Assembly (NCBI RefSeq): GCF_006715785.1
Contig: NZ_VFNX01000001.1
Span: 2,742,501-2,806,500, forward strand
DNA from: Streptomyces puniciscabiei
GTDB lineage: Bacteria; Actinomycetota; Actinomycetes; Streptomycetales; Streptomycetaceae
Reading direction: 5' to 3'
Length of the DNA: 64,000 nucleotides
The notes beneath the pieces are model-generated. The model was given only the letters and a program-made list of their open reading frames with translations, was not told the origin of the DNA and did no database searches. This document shows, piece after piece, positions 52,959-61,530 of this stretch. Numbering within the stretch: the first letter of the stretch is position 1; every line of letters begins with the position of its first letter. The position numbers and the translations under genes are program-made.

Positions 52959-53440
52959 GTAGTTGTCAGCGACCTTCTACCCCACCGTAACCCTGCCCTT
53001 GGCCCATTCACATCAGTCGCTTGCACGCCTGGTTGCGCTGACGATTGCCATCGCCGCTCTCGTCTCGTTCCGGTCTGGCCCCATGGCACAGGTATCCGGC
53101 GGGCCGCCGAGGCGCGGGTCTAGAACACAGCCCGAACGCGCTCTGTACTTCCGAGCGATGGCCGGGTCGCGGGAGTAGCTGAAGCGGACGCGCAGCCAGC
53201 CTCGGGGCGCCTGCATCATGTCGCTCCGAAGCTGCAGCACAACGACTGCTCCTGGCTGCGGACATACGGAGGTCCTGTTCCTCCGTGCCAGTACCATTAG
53301 CGGCGGGTGGGGGGAGCCCTGCGGGACCGGCCTGGCAGGCGTGTTCCAGTCGCGGTCTCTGTCCGCCTGGTGCCTCTGGCTCTCCGGGACAGCTGTGCAC
53401 CGACCGAGGGTCCCGGGGAGAAGTGGGACTGGGACCACAC
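52959..53440. other. 482-base region before the defence cluster
   Basis: No gene recognised. It should contain the promoters of the leftward hypothetical gene and the rightward cluster. The frame of the GHKL gene is open upstream to 53285 but without an SD or protein-like composition. Confidence 0.4.
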
Positions 53441-54916
53441 ATGACGTACGACATCGCAGCTCCCGAGCCCGCCGGGATGGTCGCCTCGCTGAGCTCGCTG
53501 GGCTACTCGTTGCCGGCAGCGATTGCCGATCTCGTCGACAACAGCATCTCCGCGAAGGCACAGAACATCGACGTCGAGTTCGCCTGGGCCGGAAGCGACT
53601 CCTGGATCGCGGTCGTGGACGATGGCGACGGCATGAGCCAGGAGGAACTCGTCACGGCCATGACCGTGGCGGCGCGAGGACCGGCAACGCCTCGCTCGCC
53701 CACTGATCTGGGGCGGTTCGGGGTCGGTCTGAAGTCCGCGTCGTTCTCGCAGGCGAGACAGCTCACCGTGGCGACAGCCTGCGACGGCCAGTGGCACACG
53801 CGCACGTGGGACCTCGACGTGGTCGAGAAGTACGGCGAGTGGCGGTTGCTCCACGGGGCCGACGACGACACCGCCGCCATTCTCCAGAGAGTCCGGCCTT
53901 GCGGCGGCCATGGCACGGTGGTGCTGTGGCGTCGGCTCAACGGCTATCACACCGTCGCTGTCACCGAGGACGACGAGCGTACCCAGAAGCAGTTCTACGC
54001 CGAGGCGACACGCACCGAGGCGCATCTCGGCATGGTCTTCGCACGGTTCCTCGTGGGAACCCGGCGACGCGCTCTAAGGGTTTCAGGAACCGCCGTACAG
54101 CCCTGGGACCCCTTCATGACTGCTCATCCCTCGGTCCAGCGGCTGCCTGCCGAGGAACTTCCCCTGGGTAACGGATCGGTGAGGGTCGAAGCGTTCGTCC
54201 TCCCGAGCGCCCACCGCCTGACTCCTGATGAGTTCAGCCATGCGGCAGGACCGCAGGGATGGCTTGATCAGCAGGGCTTCTACGTGTACCGGCGCAACCG
54301 TCTGATTCTTGCGGGGGACTGGTTGGGGCAGCGCGGGATGCGTCGCGAGGAGAAGTACAACCTCGCTCGCATATCTGTCGACATCCCGGCTGAGTCAGAC
54401 GCCGAGTGGGGAGTAGACGTGCGAAAGTCCAGCGTCGTCCCGCCTGTCAGCCTACGACCCCACCTTCATCGCATCGCACGTCAGGCCCGCACGAGGGCCG
54501 CAGAGGTGCTGCGACACCGCGGCCAGGTCGCCGCACGTACACACGGCGATCCCCTGGTGTACGTCTGGAACGTACGTCGTGCGGACGGCCGGCTCACCTG
54601 CCGGATCAACCGCAGTCATCCGCTGGTCCAGGCCACGCTGAGGCAGGGAGGCGCGAACCCGGCTGACGTCCGTGCTCTGATCCGTCTCCTGGAGGAGACG
54701 GTACCCGTCGCCACACTCCGTGTGATGCACGAGACCGACACCAGCGACGATCCCGATCCCTTCGGCGGGGCGGGTCCCGCTGACGAGACTGCGACCGAGG
54801 TCGCACAGCGCATCTACGAGTCCCTTGTCTCAGGTGGCCGTTCGCCTGCTGCAGCGCGCGAACGGCTGCGCACCATGTCTCCCTTCGACCAGCTACAGGG
54901 GTTCTGGAGTACCTGA
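53441..54916 (+). CDS. MORC/MutL-like GHKL ATPase
   Basis: A 491-residue protein with a GHKL ATPase domain: N box AIADLVDNSISAKAQ (~27-41), G1 VDDGDGMSQEE (~57), and GRFGVGLKSASFSQA (~91). A long second half contains YRRNRLILAGDWLG and DVRKSSVVPP, as in MORC/Hsp90-like proteins. Prokaryotic MORC homologues occur in predicted restriction systems with methylases and helicases (Iyer, Abhiman and Aravind). ATG 53441 is chosen; the gene starts the cluster and lies 63 bases before the Z1 gene. Confidence 0.88.
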   Translation: MTYDIAAPEPAGMVASLSSLGYSLPAAIADLVDNSISAKAQNIDVEFAWAGSDSWIAVVDDGDGMSQEELVTAMTVAARGPATPRSPTDLGRFGVGLKSASFSQARQLTVATACDGQWHTRTWDLDVVEKYGEWRLLHGADDDTAAILQRVRPCGGHGTVVLWRRLNGYHTVAVTEDDERTQKQFYAEATRTEAHLGMVFARFLVGTRRRALRVSGTAVQPWDPFMTAHPSVQRLPAEELPLGNGSVRVEAFVLPSAHRLTPDEFSHAAGPQGWLDQQGFYVYRRNRLILAGDWLGQRGMRREEKYNLARISVDIPAESDAEWGVDVRKSSVVPPVSLRPHLHRIARQARTRAAEVLRHRGQVAARTHGDPLVYVWNVRRADGRLTCRINRSHPLVQATLRQGGANPADVRALIRLLEETVPVATLRVMHETDTSDDPDPFGGAGPADETATEVAQRIYESLVSGGRSPAAARERLRTMSPFDQLQGFWST

Positions 54917-54979
54917 GCCTGTTGTCGGTGGTCCCCCATACTCTGCTCCATACCGTCTCAGACCAGTTGGAGGTTCCCC

Positions 54980-57751
54980 GTGAGCTCCACCCCCGACGAA
55001 CCCCTCGCAAAGGCGAAGCGGTTGGTACGCAGCTTCCTGCCACAGGACCGGCAGCCCAGCCCGGACGAGGTGCAGATCGCGGTCAACGCGATCTTCGGCA
55101 TGCTGGCCGCACAGGGGGAAACTCTGGACCGGGACCAGCTGGCCAAGGAGATCGAGGCCATGATCACGGTGTTCCAGGAGCGTTCCCTGGGACTCGTTGA
55201 CCCCAAGGGGCACGAGCCCTGGCTCCCTGAGGCGAAGAACAACCGTTCCTGGGATTTCTGGGAGCGATACCGCTGGTTCCTCGAGGATGTCGAGGACCTG
55301 CCGCTTTCGGTCGTGCGACGGCTGGACCAGACCTCGGACGAGGTCTTGAGTCAACTGGAGGATCCGCGGCGGCCTGGCCCCTGGCGCCGCAAGGGGCTCG
55401 TGATCGGCCAGGTGCAGTCAGGCAAGACCGGACAGTACATCGGACTCGCTTCCAAGGCGGTTGACGCGGGCTACAAGCTCGTCGTTGTTCTCGCTGGCAT
55501 CCACAACGACCTCCGGAGCCAGACGCAACTGCGCATAGACGAGGGCCTGCTGGGCTTCGACACCCAGCACCAGATGCGCTCCAACGAGAACGGGGACTCC
55601 CGCACCATCGGTGCTGGACTCATGCCGCTGCAGGGCAAGAAGCTCGACATCGCGTCTCCGACGAACAGCTCCGAGAAGGGAGACTTCGGACGCCAGGCCG
55701 CAGCCACGATCAACTTCCCGCTCGGCAGCTTTCCTGTAGTGCTCGTCGTCAAGAAGCACTGGAAGATTCTCGAGTACCTGCGCAGGTGGGTGACCGACGT
55801 GCAGGGCACCGAGGGCGAGAACGGCCGCAAGATCGTGCGCGACGTTCCGCTCCTGGTCATCGACGACGAGGCCGACAACGCGTCGATCAACACGGTCCGC
55901 GATCCTGACGACGACCCCACCAGGACAAACAGGGCGATCCGAGACCTCATCAACAGTTTCGACAGGGCGGCGTACGTCGGGTACACGGCCACTCCGTTCG
56001 CCAACATCTACATCGACCCCGACGCAGACCACGACGAGGTGGGCGGGGATCTCTTCCCGGAGAGCTTCATCCGCAGCCTCCCCTCGCCCTCGAACTATCT
56101 CGGACCGGAGCGCGTGTTTGGACTCCAGGTGGATGACGAGGATGAGGAGGACGTGGATCCGTTGCCGCTGGTGCGTCACGTGAACGACTCCGACAGCTGG
56201 TTGCCGAGCCGGCACAAGGCCGGCGACAGGCCCCGTGGGGATCTCCCTCGGTCTCTACGTGAGGCCGTTGCGTCGTTCGTGCTCTCGTGCGCGGCTCGCC
56301 GGGCCAGGGGCCAGGTAAGGGTGCACAACTCCATGTTGGTGCACGTGACCCGGTTCACGGCTGTGCAGAGCCTTGTCCGCGAACAGGTGGAGGACCACCT
56401 GCACTTCCTTGTGGACTCGCTCCGTGACCGGTACGGGAAAGGGCCGAAGCTTCTTGCGGAGTTCCAGGAACTCTGGGAGCGCGACTTCGTTCCCACCACC
56501 GCGCACTTCCCGGCTGACGAGGCTGAACCTCTGACCTGGGAGCAGGTGTCGACGGAGCTTCTGGACGCGATCAGGAAGATCCAGGTCAAGGCGGTGAACG
56601 GCACTTCCCGGGACGCTCTCGACTACTACGACAACCGCAAGGACGGCCTCTCTGTCATCGCCATCGGCGGCCAGAAGCTGTCCCGGGGCCTCACGCTTTC
56701 AGGGCTCACGGTCAGTTACTACCTGCGCTGGGCCAACACGTACGACACGCTGCTCCAGATGGGCAGGTGGTTCGGGTACCGACCCGGGTACGAGGACCTG
56801 TGCAGGCTGTACACCACGCCTGCCGTCGAGGACGCCTACGTGGAGGTCACGGCTGCGACCGACGAACTACGCCGCGAGGTCGAGGAGATGGCCACGCTCG
56901 GTCTTACACCCCGGCAGTTCGGTCTGAAGGTCCGCTCGTCGTCGCTGGGGCTCATGGTCACTGCGGCGAACAAGATGAGGCAGAGTGAGAGGATCCTGCT
57001 CAGTTACTCCGGCGAGGGGCCGGAGACGGTGATCTTCAACCTTGCCGACCGAGCTGTGAAGCGTAACTTCAAGTCGCTCGAGGACCTGGTGCGGCACCTC
57101 GACGGCATCACGGACCCCGAAACGGCGGTCAGCGGCGGCACGGTGATGTGGCGGGGGGTACCGCCGGAAGTGGTCTCCGAGTTCGTGGCCTCCTACGAGA
57201 CCGACCGCATGGCCCAGAGGGTCCGTCCCCGACTCATCGCAAAGTACATCGAACAGTGTGCCAAGGTGGGTGAGCTGGGCAACTGGACCGTCTGCCTGGT
57301 AGGCAAGTCGGCGGCCACTCACGTGGACGTCGCCGGGCATTCGGTCGGACCAGTTACGCGTGCCCCGCTCAACCCGGAGTTCAGAGCAGAGGGGCGGTAC
57401 ACGATCCGTCGTGTCCTCAGCCCGCGCGACGAGGGCCTCGACCTCGACGAAGCACAGCTTGAAGCGGCACGGGCGGCCGCTGGGAAGGCAGCGAAGCAGA
57501 AGGAGAAGACCTCGGTCCCGAAGCACCCGTCGGGTCCGTACCTCCGTCGTCAGCGACGTCCCGACCAAGCCCTGCTACTCATCTATCCCATTGAAGTACC
57601 GGGATCCGAGGACGACTCCCCGGAGCTGCCGCTGGTGGGCTTCCAGGTGAGCTTTCCCTACTCCCGTAACCAGTCGAAGACCGAGTACGTGGCGAACAGC
57701 ATCTACCTGCAGGAGGACATCTACGCCCTCGACGAGGAGGACGAGGCGTGA
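54980..57751 (+). CDS. Z1-domain superfamily II helicase-like protein
   Basis: A 923-residue Z1 protein. Helicase motifs are visible: Walker A VIGQVQSGKTGQYIGLA (~140), Walker B LLVIDDEADNAS (~291), motif III YTATPFANIY (~334), motif V GGQKLSRGLTLSGL (~561), motif VI LLQMGRWFGYR (~593). Z1 proteins occur in restriction-like clusters with GHKL ATPases and nucleases and probably translocate on DNA. GTG 54980 has GGAGG 6-7 bases upstream. The stop overlaps the next gene by 4 bases. Confidence 0.9.
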   Translation: MSSTPDEPLAKAKRLVRSFLPQDRQPSPDEVQIAVNAIFGMLAAQGETLDRDQLAKEIEAMITVFQERSLGLVDPKGHEPWLPEAKNNRSWDFWERYRWFLEDVEDLPLSVVRRLDQTSDEVLSQLEDPRRPGPWRRKGLVIGQVQSGKTGQYIGLASKAVDAGYKLVVVLAGIHNDLRSQTQLRIDEGLLGFDTQHQMRSNENGDSRTIGAGLMPLQGKKLDIASPTNSSEKGDFGRQAAATINFPLGSFPVVLVVKKHWKILEYLRRWVTDVQGTEGENGRKIVRDVPLLVIDDEADNASINTVRDPDDDPTRTNRAIRDLINSFDRAAYVGYTATPFANIYIDPDADHDEVGGDLFPESFIRSLPSPSNYLGPERVFGLQVDDEDEEDVDPLPLVRHVNDSDSWLPSRHKAGDRPRGDLPRSLREAVASFVLSCAARRARGQVRVHNSMLVHVTRFTAVQSLVREQVEDHLHFLVDSLRDRYGKGPKLLAEFQELWERDFVPTTAHFPADEAEPLTWEQVSTELLDAIRKIQVKAVNGTSRDALDYYDNRKDGLSVIAIGGQKLSRGLTLSGLTVSYYLRWANTYDTLLQMGRWFGYRPGYEDLCRLYTTPAVEDAYVEVTAATDELRREVEEMATLGLTPRQFGLKVRSSSLGLMVTAANKMRQSERILLSYSGEGPETVIFNLADRAVKRNFKSLEDLVRHLDGITDPETAVSGGTVMWRGVPPEVVSEFVASYETDRMAQRVRPRLIAKYIEQCAKVGELGNWTVCLVGKSAATHVDVAGHSVGPVTRAPLNPEFRAEGRYTIRRVLSPRDEGLDLDEAQLEAARAAAGKAAKQKEKTSVPKHPSGPYLRRQRRPDQALLLIYPIEVPGSEDDSPELPLVGFQVSFPYSRNQSKTEYVANSIYLQEDIYALDEEDEA

Positions 57752-58758
57752 CGGTCACCGAGGAGGACTGGCACGAGCTTGAGCGCCCTCACGACTCGCC
57801 AGGACGCTCCAGCCGTCGGTTGCATCCGGACTCCCCGCTGGACGTGTTCCTCTCCGTCGCCCATCCGGGGGGACAGCGCATGCTGGTACTCAGGGCCGAC
57901 GCCCGCTCGGCAGACCACATCGTGCGTTCGGTTGGGCGACTGCCCCGGGCGGCCGGCATCGAGATGCAGCTGAGTGCGGTGTCCCGTCTCGAGTACGAGC
58001 TCCAGTTGGTCCTTACGGCGAACGACCTCCGGGAAGTGTTCAACCCACTCGTGACCGACGTTGCCGACACCGCGCGTTCAGCGCCGGCCGCTGCCGACGC
58101 TCTGACAGCCGCCGTGAGCAGGTTCGAGCGCTGGCAGGATCTCCTGCGCACGGTTGGCACGGACGGGCTGGGAGCGGAGGCGCGGAGGGGGCTCTACGGG
58201 GAACTTCTGGTGCTTGGTGACCACCTCCTGAGCACCCTGTCCGAGACCGAGGCTGTGGAGTCCTGGACGGGACCGACAGGCGCCAACCAGGACTTCCAGC
58301 TCCCTGGAGTCGCGATCGAGGTCAAGGCCAGTGCCGCGAAGCACCCCCGCAGCGTCCGCATAGCGAGTGAGCGACAGCTGGACGACACCGGTGTCCCGCA
58401 CCTGCTGCTGTGCATGATGGTGCTCGACGAACGACGGGGTGGGTCCGGCGAGAGCCTGAACCATCGTGTGGAGCGCGTCCGGGGGCACCTTGCCAGCGCT
58501 GCTGCCAGGGCCCGATTCGACGGCCTGCTTATCCAGGCAGGATACCTGCCCGGACATCACGATCTCTATGACGAACCTCGATACACCGTTCGTGACCTAC
58601 GCTTCTGGCACGTTCGGGATGGCTTTCCCAGGCTTGTCGAGTCGGACCTTCCCGAGGGCGTCAGCGACTGCACCTACCACGTGACCGTCTCGGGGTTGGA
58701 CAGCTATCTGGCGTCAGTCGACGATGTGAGCATGTTGATCGGGGGAGCCCATGAGTGA
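57748..58758 (+). CDS. PD-(D/E)XK-motif protein (DUF4420 type)
   Basis: A 336-residue protein. The nuclease core is GANQDFQLPGVAIEVKAS (~181-196), giving D...ExK; ARRGLYGELLVLGDHLLS upstream matches the helix before the core in DUF4420 proteins. It is the likely cleaving subunit of the cluster. It overlaps the Z1 gene (4 bases) and the AIPR gene (8 bases), so the three are co-translated. Confidence 0.85.
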   Translation: MTVTEEDWHELERPHDSPGRSSRRLHPDSPLDVFLSVAHPGGQRMLVLRADARSADHIVRSVGRLPRAAGIEMQLSAVSRLEYELQLVLTANDLREVFNPLVTDVADTARSAPAAADALTAAVSRFERWQDLLRTVGTDGLGAEARRGLYGELLVLGDHLLSTLSETEAVESWTGPTGANQDFQLPGVAIEVKASAAKHPRSVRIASERQLDDTGVPHLLLCMMVLDERRGGSGESLNHRVERVRGHLASAAARARFDGLLIQAGYLPGHHDLYDEPRYTVRDLRFWHVRDGFPRLVESDLPEGVSDCTYHVTVSGLDSYLASVDDVSMLIGGAHE

Positions 58759-60760
58759 GCAGGACCTGGCCGAGTACTCCCGGAGCCTCGTCGCTGACGT
58801 TCAGGCGACCGCGGACGCCGAGGGAACGACAACTCCGGAGGCGTTCACACACAGGGTCCTGTTCGACCTGGAGAAGGCCGGCGTCGTCTCCAACACCTTC
58901 AGCGCGTACCACAAGGCCCACGGTCACGAGGTCCATGCGTACGGCATCGGAGAGGCGGGTGAGTCCTTGGACCTCTTCCTCACCGATTTCCACCTGGCCC
59001 CGCTGGAGACGAAACTCACCAAGGCCCAGACCGAAACCTCGTTCAAACGGCTGTTGACCTTCGCACGTCGTTGCCAGGAGGGCCTGCAGCAACATATTGA
59101 CGAGTCCTTCGACGTGTACGACATGTGCGAGGCGGTCGAGAAGGCCCTGACCGAGGTGCAGAGGATCAGGCTCTTCCTCCTCAGCAACCGCGTCGCCACG
59201 ACCGTGGAGGTCCCACCCACCCACTTCGACGGCCTCCCGGTCGTCCACGAGGTGTGGGACCTGGCGCGGCTGCACCGTCACGAGACGTCGGGATCGCTCA
59301 GCGAGCCCATCGTGGTTCCCTTCACGCCTCCGCTGCCCTGCGTTTCCGCTCCGAGTTCGGAGCGGGACCATTCCGTCGTGCTCGCTGTGATACCCGGAGA
59401 GTTGCTGGCGGAGCTGTACGCGGAGCACGGGACACGGCTTCTCGAACTCAATGTGCGTTCGTTCCTGCAGGCCCGTGGTTCCGTGAACCGAGGCATCCGG
59501 GAGACCCTGTTGCACGCGCCCGGCCGCTTCCTGGCCTACAACAACGGGATCACGGCAACGGCCTCCCAGGTCGACTTCGTGACAGGCCCGGACGGAGAGC
59601 CGACCCACATCTCCCGCGTACACGGCCTCCAGATCGTCAACGGCGGGCAGACCACGGCGTCACTCCACTATGCCCGGTCACGGGACAAGGCCGACTTGTC
59701 CCAGGTCCGGGTCCAGATGAAGTTGACGGAGGTCTCGCCCGAGCGTCTCACCGAGATTGTTCCCAAGATCTCGGAGTACTCGAACACGCAGAACCGGGTG
59801 ACCCAGGTCGACTTCAGCTCGAACCACGAGTATCACGTGGCGATCCAGCGGATCACCCGTTCCCTCTGGGCTCCCGCAGCCGACGGCAGTGGTCAGGAGA
59901 CCCACTGGTTCTACGAGCGGGCACGCGGCCAGTACACGGACGAGCTCGCCAAAGCCCGTACGCCTGCCCGACAACGCCAGTTCAAGAGGATCAATCCGAC
60001 GAAGAAGAGGTTCACCAAGGCCGATCTGGCGAAGTTCGTCCACTCGTGGATCCAGCTGCCCCACCTGGTGAGTCGGGGTGCACAGAAGAACTTTGTCGAG
60101 TTCATGCTGCGTATCGACGAGGCGCCACCACGTGTCGACATCCAGTACTGCCAGCGGGTGATCGCAATGGCGATCCTGTTCAAGGCCGTGGACCAGGTTG
60201 CCGCCGGCCATGGAGCGGGCAGTCACAAGAGCCTTGTGACGACGTACACGATGGCGAGGCTGTCCCTGGCCACCAAGCAGCGGATCGACCTTGACCGGAT
60301 CTGGCGTGAGCAGGGGATCTCCGCCGCCCTGGAAGCCGCGGTGGACGATCTGTGCCCCCGCGTCATGGAGGCGGTGACGAACCCGCTGGAGGGCAACCAC
60401 GTGGGCGAGTGGGCCAAGAAGGTGGGGTGTTGGGACGCCGTTTCACGAGTGCGCTGGGCGGTCCCCGATGCCCTGGCGGCCGAACTCCTGGACCTGCCCC
60501 TGGACGAAGCAGCACTGGCCGGCGGCAGCCCGGACGCCGAGGGGGCGGTCGAGGAACTCCTGGTTGTGCCAACCGGCGAGTGGTACGCGCTGGAGCGGTG
60601 GGCCAAGGAGACGCACAACCTCGAACCCTGGCAGAGGCAGCTGGCCCAGTCCGTCGGGAGACGGATGGAGAACGGCCAAGAGGTGCCCGAGACACAAGCA
60701 CTCCAGGCCCTTCACGCGCGTAGCGAGGCTCTGCGCCTGGGGTTCACTCCTGCTCAGTGA
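58751..60760 (+). CDS. AIPR-family protein
   Basis: A 669-residue protein of the AIPR (abortive infection phage resistance) family. The central signature is FLAYNNGITATAS and then LQIVNGGQTTASLHYA, followed by LTEIVPKISEYSNTQNRVTQ. The N-terminal ~150 residues contain APLETKLTKAQTETSF, a possible nuclease-like fold. AIPR proteins are widespread in phage-defence islands; the mechanism is unclear. ATG 58751 is within the end of the nuclease gene. Confidence 0.88.
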   Translation: MSEQDLAEYSRSLVADVQATADAEGTTTPEAFTHRVLFDLEKAGVVSNTFSAYHKAHGHEVHAYGIGEAGESLDLFLTDFHLAPLETKLTKAQTETSFKRLLTFARRCQEGLQQHIDESFDVYDMCEAVEKALTEVQRIRLFLLSNRVATTVEVPPTHFDGLPVVHEVWDLARLHRHETSGSLSEPIVVPFTPPLPCVSAPSSERDHSVVLAVIPGELLAELYAEHGTRLLELNVRSFLQARGSVNRGIRETLLHAPGRFLAYNNGITATASQVDFVTGPDGEPTHISRVHGLQIVNGGQTTASLHYARSRDKADLSQVRVQMKLTEVSPERLTEIVPKISEYSNTQNRVTQVDFSSNHEYHVAIQRITRSLWAPAADGSGQETHWFYERARGQYTDELAKARTPARQRQFKRINPTKKRFTKADLAKFVHSWIQLPHLVSRGAQKNFVEFMLRIDEAPPRVDIQYCQRVIAMAILFKAVDQVAAGHGAGSHKSLVTTYTMARLSLATKQRIDLDRIWREQGISAALEAAVDDLCPRVMEAVTNPLEGNHVGEWAKKVGCWDAVSRVRWAVPDALAAELLDLPLDEAALAGGSPDAEGAVEELLVVPTGEWYALERWAKETHNLEPWQRQLAQSVGRRMENGQEVPETQALQALHARSEALRLGFTPAQ

Positions 60761-60788
60761 TGGGACCACGCAGGTCCTGAGTCCTCGG

Positions 60789-60977
60789 TCAGAGCATGCC
60801 CTTCTCGACCAGGTCCCTGACAGCGTCCTCGGCCCGCCTCAGGACAATCCGTCCGTCACCGTCACTGAAGGCGACGAGATCGGAGCCCGGTGCGATGCCG
60901 GCCTCCGCCAGCAGGCCGAGCGGCAGCTCGACCCGACCCTGATCATCGACATGGAGTTCGGCTGGTTCCCGGAGCAT
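60789..60977 (-). CDS. AbrB/SpoVT-type small DNA-binding protein
   Basis: A 62-residue protein: ELHVDDQGRVELPLGLLAEA then GIAPGSDLVAFSDGDGRIVL, the swapped-hairpin AbrB/MazE fold. It is usually a transcription factor or antitoxin; no toxin gene is adjacent. ATG 60977 is chosen; further upstream codons look like shadow. Divergent from vsr, it may regulate the cluster. Confidence 0.75.
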   Translation of the reverse strand: MLREPAELHVDDQGRVELPLGLLAEAGIAPGSDLVAFSDGDGRIVLRRAEDAVRDLVEKGML

Positions 60978-61032
60978 GGGAAGAGTGTGGCACCCTCCGA
61001 GTCGAGGACGTCTACAGACTGGGAATGTGGTC

Positions 61033-61530
61033 ATGAGTGGAGGAGGGCTGACGCCGGACCGTGGGTGGGTCGCCACTCCGGAGGGTGAGCACCTTCGCGG
61101 CCGGCGCGTGAGGGACACCAGGCCGGAGGTGGCCCTCAGGAAGGCGGTGCACCGGCTGGGCCTCAGGTTCCGCCTTCACCAGAGGGTGGCTCCCAGGTGC
61201 ACGGCCGACTTCGTGCTTCCCAGATACCACGTGGCCGTCTTTGTTGACGGCTGCTTCTGGCACGGCTGCCCGAAGCACGGCCCCAAGGTGTTCCGCGGAC
61301 CGAACGCCGAGCGTTGGACGGACAAGATCGAGACCAACAGGGCCCGAGACAGACGCAACACGGAAGCAGCGGAGGCCGCCGGATGGACCGTGCTCCGGGT
61401 CTGGGAGTGCGAGGTCAAGGCCAGTCCAGCGGCGGCAGCACTCATGGTTGCCGAGCGGTGTCCGGCTCCTACTCGCGTGACTGGGCAGGAACAGGCTGCC
61501 GACCGTGCGTCCCACTCAGAGCATCCGTGA
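61033..61530 (+). CDS. vsr: Very-short-patch repair endonuclease Vsr
   Basis: A 165-residue Vsr endonuclease. Family features: VRDTRPEVALRKAVHRLGLR, CTADFVLPRYHVAVFVDGCF with the catalytic Asp, FWHGCPKHG zinc-binding residues and WTVLRVWECEVK. Vsr nicks 5' of T in T:G mismatches made by deamination of 5-methylcytosine, so it protects sites methylated by the adjacent cytosine methyltransferase. ATG 61033 is preferred; GTG 61027 is possible. The 3' end overlaps the convergent methyltransferase gene by 62 bases. Confidence 0.9.
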   Translation: MSGGGLTPDRGWVATPEGEHLRGRRVRDTRPEVALRKAVHRLGLRFRLHQRVAPRCTADFVLPRYHVAVFVDGCFWHGCPKHGPKVFRGPNAERWTDKIETNRARDRRNTEAAEAAGWTVLRVWECEVKASPAAAALMVAERCPAPTRVTGQEQAADRASHSEHP

